A stretch of DNA of 42,164 nt, from NCBI GenBank assembly GCA_022843625.1, contig JALHNH010000056.1, positions 1 through 42,164 on the forward strand. The letters are read 5' to 3'. This document shows positions 8,972 to 17,347 of the stretch, piece after piece (position 1 is the stretch's first letter; the number at the start of each line of letters is the position of its first letter). Below the pieces are notes generated by a model. The model was given only the letters and a program-made list of their open reading frames with translations. It was not told the origin of the DNA and searched no databases. The translations under genes and the position numbers were made by a program. The DNA comes from Bryobacter sp. GTDB lineage: Bacteria; Acidobacteriota; Terriglobia; Bryobacterales; Bryobacteraceae.

Positions 8972-10839
8972 TGAAGGTCCTTCTATGGTTGACGCTGGCT
9001 GCGCAACTTTCTGGTCAGGTAATCCACGTCACCAACCTCGATTCGGTTACGCCACTCAATGGCGAATGGCTCCAGCAAACCGGAGACGATCCTCGTTACG
9101 CCGACCCTCGCTTTGATGATTCCTCCTGGTTGCGCGTCACGATGCCAAAGGCCATTGTTCCCGGTGCATATGGCTACACCTGGCACCGGATCCATCTCGA
9201 AATCCCTGCTACAGATATTCCTCTCTCCATTGCCATCGCACCACACTTCGCAGCTTATGAAATCTTTGCCAATGGCATCAAGATTGGATCATTTGGCGGG
9301 GAACTCCGTTCGGCTTCTGGACAGCACTTTGCCCGACTTGCGAGCTTCCCTCTGCCAAAGGGACAATCGCGACTCTTGATCGCCATACGCAGCAATGAAT
9401 TCAAGCTGATCTTTGGACGTCAATTTGGTGGGAACCTCCTCTCAGGCACATCCTGGCTTGGCAGCCAGGAAAACATCCAGCTCAAGTTGGCCGCGTTCCA
9501 ACTGACGCAGAGAGAGAGTGCAAACTGGCTGCGGGTGCTTTGTGCCGGGCTTGGCTTTGGGGGCCTCTTCTTCGTAATGCTCTCGCTGTCGCAGAAAGGC
9601 GACAGAGAATTTCTTTGGTGTGGTTTGCTGTTGCTGGCTGCAATGATGAATCGTCTCTATCAGATCCCTGACGCAATTTCGATCCAGAGTCGAGGTGTAG
9701 TTAGCGTTTTGAATTTCATTACGCAGTCCAGCTTCAGTGTTTTTTGGATCCTGCTGCTAAGTTCGCTTTTTAAGCGTCGCCCCAGTTTGTTGGTTTGGGG
9801 GACTGCTGCAGCAGCGATTCTTGGCCAGCTTCTCGTACCTTTAGAAATAGTTTCTGAATGGCTGCGAACTCACTCTGCTCAAACACAGCTATTGAATGCC
9901 AACTTGATGGCATTTTCGCTGCCCTTGAACTATTTCCTGTTGGGGCACTGGCGTAGGCGACGAACGAAGTCAGAATGGTTTACTCACGCAACGCTGATCA
10001 CATACCTTGCTACAAACTCGTTCCAGAACCTTTGGGCACTATTCGATAAGAGCATGAACTTAAATGGACAACCGACATCTGAGCTTTCGGCTTCCTACAT
10101 ATTGCTTCGATTTCCCATCCTGCTGATGTTCTTTGCCATGGGTTTGGTGCTGAACAAGCGCAAGACAGACACAGAACGAGAACAAGCGAGGCTGCAACAG
10201 GAACTCTCGGCCGCAGCTCAAGTCCAAACGTTGCTTCTCCCAGGACTTGCAACCGCAGGCGTAGAAGCAACTTACTTTCCAGCCTCGGAGGTCGGCGGCG
10301 ACTTCTACCAGGTTCTTGAACGTCCTGACGGCTCACGCGTAGTGCTGGTGGGCGATGTAAGTGGCAAGGGCTTAAAGGCAGCCATGTTGGTTTCTGTAGC
10401 CATTGGCGCTTTGCGAAGGGAGAAGTCATCCTCGCCGGCAGAAATTCTGGCAGGACTCAATGAAGCCCTGCTCGGACAAGGCGGCTTTGTCACCTGCTGC
10501 TGCATCCGCTACACGCAGGACGGTGATCTCACGGTGGCAAGCGCCGGACATCCTGCACCCTATTGCGAAGGTCGAGAAGTAGAAGTGTTGGCAGGGCTGC
10601 CTCTCGGGGTCGTTTCGGGGACAGAGTGGCCGGAGATGAGGATGCAACTGCCTATGGGGGCTCAAGTCACTCTGGTTTCTGACGGAGTTGTCGAAGCGGA
10701 GAATGGCGAACGTGAACTGTTCGGCTTCGAACGCACCCGTGAGATCAGCACCCGGTCGGCAATAGAGATCGCCAGCGCCGCTCGCGCCTGGGGCCAGACC
10801 GACGACATCACCGTAGTTACAATTCGAAGGACTTCATGA
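8968..10839 (+). CDS. 7TM sensor PP2C phosphatase, array member 6 (mosaic)
   Basis: 623 residues from ATG at 8968 (ATGA overlap); a second ATG at 8971 is better spaced from GGAGA (8961-8965) and gives the MK start common in the array. Signal peptide, jelly-roll domain (GEWLQQTGDDPRYADP, YEIFANGIKIGSFGG), helices from about 187 to 394, coiled coil, and PP2C domain with D445, D463, D572 and D612/613. From the N-terminus through EVGGDFYQ (about residue 448) it tracks member 5. After that point it tracks member 7 instead: 90 of 101 residues are identical to member 7 but about 62 to member 5, by hand count. It therefore looks like a recombination product joining one neighbour's sensor to the other's phosphatase. 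Confidence 0.88.
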   Translation: MMKVLLWLTLAAQLSGQVIHVTNLDSVTPLNGEWLQQTGDDPRYADPRFDDSSWLRVTMPKAIVPGAYGYTWHRIHLEIPATDIPLSIAIAPHFAAYEIFANGIKIGSFGGELRSASGQHFARLASFPLPKGQSRLLIAIRSNEFKLIFGRQFGGNLLSGTSWLGSQENIQLKLAAFQLTQRESANWLRVLCAGLGFGGLFFVMLSLSQKGDREFLWCGLLLLAAMMNRLYQIPDAISIQSRGVVSVLNFITQSSFSVFWILLLSSLFKRRPSLLVWGTAAAAILGQLLVPLEIVSEWLRTHSAQTQLLNANLMAFSLPLNYFLLGHWRRRRTKSEWFTHATLITYLATNSFQNLWALFDKSMNLNGQPTSELSASYILLRFPILLMFFAMGLVLNKRKTDTEREQARLQQELSAAAQVQTLLLPGLATAGVEATYFPASEVGGDFYQVLERPDGSRVVLVGDVSGKGLKAAMLVSVAIGALRREKSSSPAEILAGLNEALLGQGGFVTCCCIRYTQDGDLTVASAGHPAPYCEGREVEVLAGLPLGVVSGTEWPEMRMQLPMGAQVTLVSDGVVEAENGERELFGFERTREISTRSAIEIASAARAWGQTDDITVVTIRRTS

Positions 10840-12695
10840 AGCTGCTCTACCTTTGCCTCCTGGCCACACTCCTCAACGCGCAACCGATTGCGATCCAGAG
10901 CCTCTCGCAGCCACAGCCCCTCACCGGCCAATGGAAGTTCCAGGAAGGCGACGACCCGCGTTGGGCACAGCCAGACTTTGACGACTCCCAATGGCCCACC
11001 ATCGCCATGCCCGACAAGGTGAACCAGGAATTCGGCTGGCGCTGGTATCGCGTCCACTTGAGCCTTCCTTCCTCTGGCGTCAACGAGCCGATTGGGCTGC
11101 TCGCCGGGCCCTTCGGAGCAGCCTTCGCCTATGAAGTCTACGCAGACGGCAAGAAGATCGGATCCCTCGGGGGCTTTGGTGCCACAGAGCTCCACCTGCC
11201 AACAGTCGCTGTCTATCCCCTACCTACGACGGGCAGCTCCAAGCTGGTGCTCGCCTTTCGAGTTCGCAGCATTCCCTCTGCCTATACAATTCCTGCCGAA
11301 ACTGAGGCCAGCGCTTCCTATATCGGCACTCTCGAAGGCGTGCGCACGCAAGAAAAGCTCTGGCATGCAGACCGGCTTCAGGGCCGACTTTACGGGCTGC
11401 TGATCTCTGCTGCCATCGTGATGGCAGTGCTGTTCTTTCTTACCTTGCCGCTCTCTCGCCGAGGCTCACTGGAGTACTTTTGGTTCGGGCTTTTCCTCGC
11501 GGGAAGCCTCGGCTTCCGGCTGATCCCACTTTATCCAGAGAGCCTCGGACTCGAGCGTGTAGTAAGTTCCAACCTCGGCATGGCGATCTCACTTTCCGGT
11601 GGCGCATTGGTACTGCCATTCTTGCTCATTGAGCTTTTCGCTTCCCGCCATACATTAATCGGTTGGCTCGGCGCCGTGCTCATGTACACGATGGCCTGCA
11701 CCGCCATGGCCAGCCAGCTCTTCGATGTTCCGCTGTCGATTGAAACCCAGCGGATGCTGATACTCGGTGCCACCGTGGTCTGGTTTATTTACTACTTCCC
11801 TTTCGCCTGGCAGTATTCGACCATTCGCGGCCAACTGCCAGCCATGCACGCCGTCCTGCTATTCCATATGTCGGGTACTTTGATTCAACATTTCGCTGTG
11901 CGGTTCCTGCAGTTGACCGAGAGCCAGGGCCTTTGGCTTCAAACGATTCGCTTGATCACGCTACTGCTGGTGACCTTTGCGATGGCAATTCTGTTGAATC
12001 GGCGCGCTGCGAACCTCGCCAACGAGAAGCAGCGCTTAAGCCGCGAGATTGCTGCGGCCGCAGAAGTGCAGACGCTCATGCTCCCAGGCTCGGCGCAGGG
12101 CGGAACGGAAACAACGATCGAAGCTGTCTACCAACCAGCCTCAGAGGTAGGCGGCGACTTCTATCAGATCCTCGACCGCCTCGACGGCTCACGTGTGGCG
12201 CTGGTGGGAGACGTCAGTGGCAAAGGCCTCAAAGCCGCCATGTTGGTCTCGGTCGCCATTGGCGCCTTGCGCAGAGAGAAGTCTTCATCCCCAGCAGCGA
12301 TCCTGGCCGGGCTTAATGAAGCCCTTCTAGGTCAAGGCGGCTTCGTCACCTGCTGCTGCATCAGGTACACGCCCGGAGGTGAGCTAACAGTAGCCAGCGG
12401 AGGTCATCCCGCACCCTACTGCGAAGGACGCGAACTGGAAGTCTCAGCAGGGCTCCCGCTTGGAGTCGTGGCTGAGGCAGATTGGGAGGAAACGCACATC
12501 ATTCTGCAGCCAGGAACGCAAGTCACGATAGTCTCCGACGGTGTCGTCGAGGCGGAGAACTCTACGCGCGAACTCTTCGGCTTCGACCGCACCCGCGAAA
12601 TCAGCACCAAGTCCGCCGCCGAGATCGCCGAATCGGCGAAGGCCTGGGGCCAGACCGATGACATCACCGTTGTTACCGTCCGGAGGAATACATGA
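10836..12695 (+). CDS. 7TM sensor PP2C phosphatase, array member 7
   Basis: 619 residues, ATGA overlap with member 6, AAGGA at 10827-10831 four bases before the start. Signal peptide at about 1-16; jelly-roll domain with LTGQWKFQEGDDPRWAQP, FDDSQW, WRWYRVHLSLP and YEVYADGKKIGSLGG; helices from about 186 to 388; coiled coil (LANEKQRLSREIAAAAEVQ); PP2C domain with D441, D459, the SDGVVEAEN aspartate and D608/609. The family NAGH/SAGH motif reads SGGHPAPY here, a small departure whose effect is unknown. It ends VTVRRNT, supplying GGAGG at 12682-12686 for member 8. Confidence 0.88.
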   Translation: MKLLYLCLLATLLNAQPIAIQSLSQPQPLTGQWKFQEGDDPRWAQPDFDDSQWPTIAMPDKVNQEFGWRWYRVHLSLPSSGVNEPIGLLAGPFGAAFAYEVYADGKKIGSLGGFGATELHLPTVAVYPLPTTGSSKLVLAFRVRSIPSAYTIPAETEASASYIGTLEGVRTQEKLWHADRLQGRLYGLLISAAIVMAVLFFLTLPLSRRGSLEYFWFGLFLAGSLGFRLIPLYPESLGLERVVSSNLGMAISLSGGALVLPFLLIELFASRHTLIGWLGAVLMYTMACTAMASQLFDVPLSIETQRMLILGATVVWFIYYFPFAWQYSTIRGQLPAMHAVLLFHMSGTLIQHFAVRFLQLTESQGLWLQTIRLITLLLVTFAMAILLNRRAANLANEKQRLSREIAAAAEVQTLMLPGSAQGGTETTIEAVYQPASEVGGDFYQILDRLDGSRVALVGDVSGKGLKAAMLVSVAIGALRREKSSSPAAILAGLNEALLGQGGFVTCCCIRYTPGGELTVASGGHPAPYCEGRELEVSAGLPLGVVAEADWEETHIILQPGTQVTIVSDGVVEAENSTRELFGFDRTREISTKSAAEIAESAKAWGQTDDITVVTVRRNT

Positions 12696-14572
12696 AGTTA
12701 CTAAGTTGTTTTTGTTTGTTAGCCGCTGCCATACTTTGGGCAGACGAGCCTCTAACTCCGCTCGGCCAAGCATTTGAGATCAATACCCCATGGAAGGCGC
12801 AGGCGGGCGATGACCTCCGTCGAGCCCAGCCGGATTTCGATGATTCCTCATGGCTGGGAGAAAAAGCATTGCCAGTCCAAAATGGCCTCGTCTGGTACCG
12901 GATGACCGTGCGTATTCCAGACGTGCCTTCCCCTTTGGGCTTGTGGATTCCACACGTACTGAAGTCCGCCGAATTCTTCGTCAACGGCCAGAAGATCGGC
13001 AACCATGGCTCACTCGAAAAGTGGTACCTCGAACGGCGAGACCTGGTCGATCCGCTCCGTTTGCCCAGCAATCTTCACAGCGGCGACCTCTTACACATCG
13101 CCGTCCGGGTCAATCGAACAATCTCCGGCCCCGGCATCGCCGGTAAGCCCGTCATCGGTTCCTGGCACGCTGTTTCCGCCGAGCACAAACTTGAGCTGAT
13201 GCGAACTTATCGCGACTCAATCGTCAGCATCTTTATGAGTATCATCGTTTTCGGAACGGTCTTCCTGGCCCTCGTCTTCTGGCAAGGTAAGCAGGATCGA
13301 GTCGAAGCACTCTGGGTGGCCCTCATTCTTCTCGCTTACCTTTTCGGTGATATCGAAGCCTTTCGCGGGCTGGGTCTGCTCCAGGGTTGGACCCTGCTGT
13401 CGGGGAGTGCACTGGTCGTCTCGCTGTGGGGTGCCTGGCGCCTATTCAATGGCTCACCGTCTCTACCGTGGAAAAAACAGGCACCCTATTTGGCAATGCT
13501 CGGAGCACTATTCCTGATCTCATTTTTGGGTCGCTTCGAACTCATCGCCTGGAACTACGTGGTTATTTCGCTGAGCATTGCAAATCTTCTGATGTTGATT
13601 CGAAATGGCATCGATGCCTGGCGGCGAGGCCGCAATGGCGAAATCTGGGTCTTATGGTTTTTCGCTGGCTACTTACTGGCAACGATGGGAGCACTCATCT
13701 TCTACGCCAGCATCATCCAACGGCTGCTCAAGCAATCTCAAATCGGAGTGGGCGGCACTTGGAGCTTGATAGAAGATCCCTTCAGGCTGGATCTGCGAAA
13801 CGTGGGCGAGATGATTAGCGGCGCCATCATGGTCGGCATTCTGGCGCGACGCCTCTACCTGTTGCTTCAGGAAAAGCAGATGCTGGCCGCAGAGTTGGAA
13901 GCAGCCAGGCAAGTTCAGGACCTTTTGTTACCAGATTCTGATATCGCTACTCCCGGTTTCTTCGTCGAAAGCTCTTATCTTCCCGCCCGGCAGGTGGGTG
14001 GCGACTTTTACTTCGTAGAAGCCCTATCTGGCGGCCGTCTATTGGTGGTAGTAGGGGACGTCAGCGGCAAGGGCTTGAGAGCAGCAATGCTGGTGTCGGT
14101 AGTGGTGGGCATCTTGCGAACTGCCACAGCCTCATCGGCGGCCGCTGTTCTCAAAGCCCTCAATGCCGGCCTGGTAGGCCACACCGGAGGCGGTTTCGTC
14201 ACTGCCTGCAGTCTCATCTTTGAAGCGGATGGAAGCGCAAGCATCGCCAACGCTGGCCACTGTCCTGTCTACCGCGACGGCAAAGAAATCGAGATGCAGC
14301 CCAACCTTCCGCTGGGCGTTGTGGCCGAAGCCAGCTTTGACCAGGTCGAGGCCGAACCAGGCCGCTTCGTCCTTCTCTCAGATGGGGTTGTTGAGGCTGA
14401 GAACCCCCGGCGCGAACTCTTCGGTTTTGATCGTACCCAAACCATGAGTACTCTCCCCGCAGCGCAACTCGCCGAAGCCGCCCGAGCCTGGGGCCAGAAC
14501 GACGACATCACGGTTGTGACGATTTGCCCTCAGGGCCGTACTTCAAACTCAACCGACCGCACCGAAATCTGA
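12692..14572 (+). CDS. 7TM sensor PP2C phosphatase, array member 8 (last)
   Basis: 626 residues, ATGA overlap with member 7 and GGAGG five bases before the ATG. Signal peptide at about 1-17; jelly-roll domain is the most diverged (PWKAQAGDDLRRAQPDFDDS, LVWYRMTVRIP, AEFFVNGQKIGNHG); helices from about 177 to 392; coiled coil; PP2C domain with D438, D456, D564 and D604/605. The end is unlike the other members: NDDITVVTICPQGR plus about 12 further residues replaces VTVRR, so no ribosome site is encoded, and no array gene follows. The last 43 bases overlap the convergent VWFA gene tail to tail. Its conserved ELFGFDRTREIS block is also altered to ELFGFDRTQTMS. Confidence 0.87.
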   Translation: MKLLSCFCLLAAAILWADEPLTPLGQAFEINTPWKAQAGDDLRRAQPDFDDSSWLGEKALPVQNGLVWYRMTVRIPDVPSPLGLWIPHVLKSAEFFVNGQKIGNHGSLEKWYLERRDLVDPLRLPSNLHSGDLLHIAVRVNRTISGPGIAGKPVIGSWHAVSAEHKLELMRTYRDSIVSIFMSIIVFGTVFLALVFWQGKQDRVEALWVALILLAYLFGDIEAFRGLGLLQGWTLLSGSALVVSLWGAWRLFNGSPSLPWKKQAPYLAMLGALFLISFLGRFELIAWNYVVISLSIANLLMLIRNGIDAWRRGRNGEIWVLWFFAGYLLATMGALIFYASIIQRLLKQSQIGVGGTWSLIEDPFRLDLRNVGEMISGAIMVGILARRLYLLLQEKQMLAAELEAARQVQDLLLPDSDIATPGFFVESSYLPARQVGGDFYFVEALSGGRLLVVVGDVSGKGLRAAMLVSVVVGILRTATASSAAAVLKALNAGLVGHTGGGFVTACSLIFEADGSASIANAGHCPVYRDGKEIEMQPNLPLGVVAEASFDQVEAEPGRFVLLSDGVVEAENPRRELFGFDRTQTMSTLPAAQLAEAARAWGQNDDITVVTICPQGRTSNSTDRTEI

Positions 14573-16635
14573 TACTTCTTCGGAGCATCCAGGTCCCGCA
14601 CCGCCACTTGCAACACATACTCGCCTGCCGCTGATTTGGCACCCAACTGCAAGGCTCCAGTCACAGAAAGACTCTCCCCTTCTTTATGGCCAGCAGGCTG
14701 AAACGGAGTCTTCTTCCCGGTGTAAGCCACCTTGCCATCGCGAAACAGAACCACCTGTGTTTCGAGATTCGCCGCGCTACTGCCCTTCGGCAACTTTGCG
14801 TTGTAAACCATGGCCCCATAGGACAGCTTCGCCCCAGGCCGCACAATCCGCTGCGCGGGGCCGCCTTCAGTCTCATTGCGCTCCATCCAGCCTTCACTCG
14901 ACACAACAAGATCGGACATCGCCAGCCGCTTGTTCTTCAAATCCGGGATCTCGATAAACTGCGTTGCAGAACCCGTCTTCTTCGATCCCTGATCCTGAAT
15001 GGCTGTACGAATCTGGTAAGCCCCTGGCCCGGGAACTTCCATCTCCATTTCCTGAGCCAAACCGGCCTTCAGCACCTTCGCGTAGCCGTCGCCTCTTAGC
15101 CGCACTTCATGAGACTTCGATACCTGCCTCACGGGTTGCCCGTTCTGATTGTAGAGAACCACTAACTGATCAATCACCGCCAGCTTCCAGGCTTCCTGAT
15201 TCTTGTCGGTAGCCTCGGCCTTGGCTTCACGAAACGAGAATGCCGAAGGGTCGATGTGCACCAGAGTGCGAAGTAGCGGCTTCCCCGCCCCATCGCTCAG
15301 AAAGATAGGAGTCATCTTGAGAGGCAATTCCACGGCCTGAAATGGCGAAGACATTGCTCTAATGATTTCAGAAGCTGGCTGGGACGCCTCATCGGCCACT
15401 CCATAAAACCCCTGGCGGTAGCGAACTTTAAGGCCTCCGCGCTTGAGCTTGACGTTCAACTTTTGGAACTTCGGGCCATCCTTGGACTTCTCGAAAGTGG
15501 CATCATCCGGCTGAAAGGCCAGCAGATAGTAGCCCTCCTGATCTTCAAGCGCAGCAGTCAACGCCGCCGAAATATCGTTGGTGTTTCGATAGAAAACCCC
15601 ACCCGTTTCCTCAGCCAGCATCGCCATACCATCCTGCGACTGATTGAAGTCCATCTGCCGCTGCTGCATCTGGCCCATGGCCCTGCGACTGTTGCCCGAT
15701 GGCGCATCCGCCGCTGTCATACCCGTGTACACCAGCCCGCGTGGATCGATTGTGTAAAGCACCACACCAGCCCGGTTTGAGGCATCCACCAGCTTTCGGA
15801 TTGCAACCACAGTCCTTTCGCGTGCTCCGCCCATGGCACCCGGCATCTGCATCATGTCTGAGGTCATCCCGGCATTCGTCATCGCACGCGGAGCATCAAA
15901 CATTTGCATGCTTTCCGAGAAAAGAATCAGCGACTTTCGGCCCGGTAACTCTCGCAAGCCATTTACAACGAACTGCACCGAGGTCAGCATCGTCGAGGTG
16001 ACCATATCCTGCCGTTGCCGGTCGTTGATCTCATCGCGCAGGCGTTGCTCCATCGCCATTGCCGCAAGTGTTGGATCTCCCGAATCCTCCAGCGGATTAT
16101 TCGTTACAGGAGCCAGCGAGTCTACGGAATTGATACTTCGAAAGCGAGTGGCATCAATTTGAGCCAGCAACTGCCGTTTGTCGGTTGTAAACTGCTGCAA
16201 CACGCCAAGGCCAGTGGAAGTGCGAAACAAGGCAACCAAATCCCCGGGCTGAATATTCTTCTCGACAAAGTCCTTCATAGCGTTGCGAGCGTAATGACTG
16301 CTCACAAAAGAGAGGCTCAGGTCATCTACCAGCAGGGCGATTGTTCGTCTTACATCCTGGGGGCGTATGGTCTTACTAGCGGCGGTGGGCGAGGCAGAAG
16401 CCACAGCCTGCCCTGCAGGAGCAACACGTTGGCCGGGCACCCAGAGCGCACTCTTCAAGACCTGCCGCTTCCCTTCCCGGGTCACCTCAAAATCGTCGAT
16501 GGTGAGGTCCGGCACATGCTTGCCAGCTTTATCCAGCACAGTAACGTCAATCTGTATCAGGTTGACGTTCACCCGAATGGTGCTGTCCTGAGCAGATGCA
16601 AGCGACACCGCGACGAGAAACAGGATAATCCACAT
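14530..16635 (-). CDS. Secreted VWFA-related acidobacterial domain protein
   Basis: 701 residues. Signal peptide at about 1-16. An N-terminal region with VNVNLIQIDVTVLDKAGKHV and a DFEVTREGK segment is characteristic of the VWFA-related acidobacterial family, followed by a von Willebrand A domain (about 95-370). The expected MIDAS motif DxSxS reads DDLSLS (in LLVDDLSLSF), and SLILFSESMQMF is the next strand. The C-terminal half is beta-rich and probably extracytoplasmic. These proteins are thought to mediate protein interaction or adhesion; the exact role is unknown. The start is ATG at 16635, two bases after the upstream hydrolase gene, so it is the third gene of a minus-strand operon. Its 3' end overlaps array member 8. 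Confidence 0.82.
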   Translation of the reverse strand: MWIILFLVAVSLASAQDSTIRVNVNLIQIDVTVLDKAGKHVPDLTIDDFEVTREGKRQVLKSALWVPGQRVAPAGQAVASASPTAASKTIRPQDVRRTIALLVDDLSLSFVSSHYARNAMKDFVEKNIQPGDLVALFRTSTGLGVLQQFTTDKRQLLAQIDATRFRSINSVDSLAPVTNNPLEDSGDPTLAAMAMEQRLRDEINDRQRQDMVTSTMLTSVQFVVNGLRELPGRKSLILFSESMQMFDAPRAMTNAGMTSDMMQMPGAMGGARERTVVAIRKLVDASNRAGVVLYTIDPRGLVYTGMTAADAPSGNSRRAMGQMQQRQMDFNQSQDGMAMLAEETGGVFYRNTNDISAALTAALEDQEGYYLLAFQPDDATFEKSKDGPKFQKLNVKLKRGGLKVRYRQGFYGVADEASQPASEIIRAMSSPFQAVELPLKMTPIFLSDGAGKPLLRTLVHIDPSAFSFREAKAEATDKNQEAWKLAVIDQLVVLYNQNGQPVRQVSKSHEVRLRGDGYAKVLKAGLAQEMEMEVPGPGAYQIRTAIQDQGSKKTGSATQFIEIPDLKNKRLAMSDLVVSSEGWMERNETEGGPAQRIVRPGAKLSYGAMVYNAKLPKGSSAANLETQVVLFRDGKVAYTGKKTPFQPAGHKEGESLSVTGALQLGAKSAAGEYVLQVAVRDLDAPKKYQISVRSVEFEVRP

Positions 16636-16637
16636 AG

Positions 16638-17333
16638 CTAGATACTAACTGTATTCCCGGGAAGCGGGCTCAGCACCGCAAGATCCTTGATGTCCGGAAT
16701 CAAATCAATCAATGCCTGAGGAGTTCCGGTAAGTGCATCGAAGCTGCCGTAATGCATCGGTATCACCATCTTTGGTCGAATCAAACGGCAGGCCATCGCA
16801 GCTTGCTTCGGCCCCATCGTGTACAAATCTCCGATAGGTAGAATCGCAATCTCGGGATGGTACAAATCCGCAATCAAACGCATATCGCCAAAGACATCGG
16901 TATCCCCGGCAAAATAAATGGAGCGCCCGTCAGGCAAACCAATCACAAGGCCACAAGCCTCACCCAGCGGAATAAACTTGCCATCCTCTGAAAACGTGGA
17001 GGAATGCGACGCGTGTGTCAAAGTCACGGTGATTGGGCCCAGCTTGAAGGTCCCACCCTTGTTCATCCCTACGGTGTTCTTCACACCCTTGCTTTCCAGC
17101 CAGGTTGTCAAATCATAGATACCCACCACCGGACAGCCAAACTCCGCAGCCAGCGGCTGCACGCTGGCAATATGGTCAAAGTGCCCATGGGACAAAAGGA
17201 TTCCGTCCAGGCGAGTTGGCTTGTAGCCAGCGGGAGCCTTGGGGTTTTCCAACCACGGATCGAGAAGGTATTTCTCCCCGGAAGAGAGCGCCAGTTCAAA
17301 CGAGCTATGGCCGAGCCAGGTAAGCGAGATCAT
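16638..17333 (-). CDS. UPF0173-type metal-dependent hydrolase
   Basis: 231 residues from ATG at 17333, giving MISLTWLGHSSF, the family's usual N-terminus. A TTG at 17351 would add six residues and overlap the upstream stop (TTGA). It has a metallo-beta-lactamase fold: the HxHxDH motif SHGHFDH, a later histidine pair in HASHSS, GDTDVFGDM, and a final PMHYGSFD histidine, all consistent with a two-metal centre. Substrates of this family are not established. It lies between a NagZ-like glycosidase and a VWFA protein in one minus-strand operon. It has no signal peptide, so it is probably cytoplasmic. Confidence 0.85.
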   Translation of the reverse strand: MISLTWLGHSSFELALSSGEKYLLDPWLENPKAPAGYKPTRLDGILLSHGHFDHIASVQPLAAEFGCPVVGIYDLTTWLESKGVKNTVGMNKGGTFKLGPITVTLTHASHSSTFSEDGKFIPLGEACGLVIGLPDGRSIYFAGDTDVFGDMRLIADLYHPEIAILPIGDLYTMGPKQAAMACRLIRPKMVIPMHYGSFDALTGTPQALIDLIPDIKDLAVLSPLPGNTVSI

Positions 17334-17347
17334 TCGCCCATTGTCGC

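Larger units (their letters stand above)
147..14572 (+). repeat. Tandem array of eight paralogous sensor-phosphatase genes
   Basis: Eight homologous genes lie head to tail on one strand. The phosphatase third is the most conserved part, giving recurring direct repeats at DNA level around the codons for RELFGF and DDITVV (for example GAACTCTTCGGCTT near 801, 4398 and 12570). Six of the seven junctions are tight (4-nt overlaps, or a 1-nt gap between members 3 and 4); the seventh is opened by vapBC. The array grew by tandem duplication, and the repeats would favour recombination and copy-number change. Confidence 0.85.
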
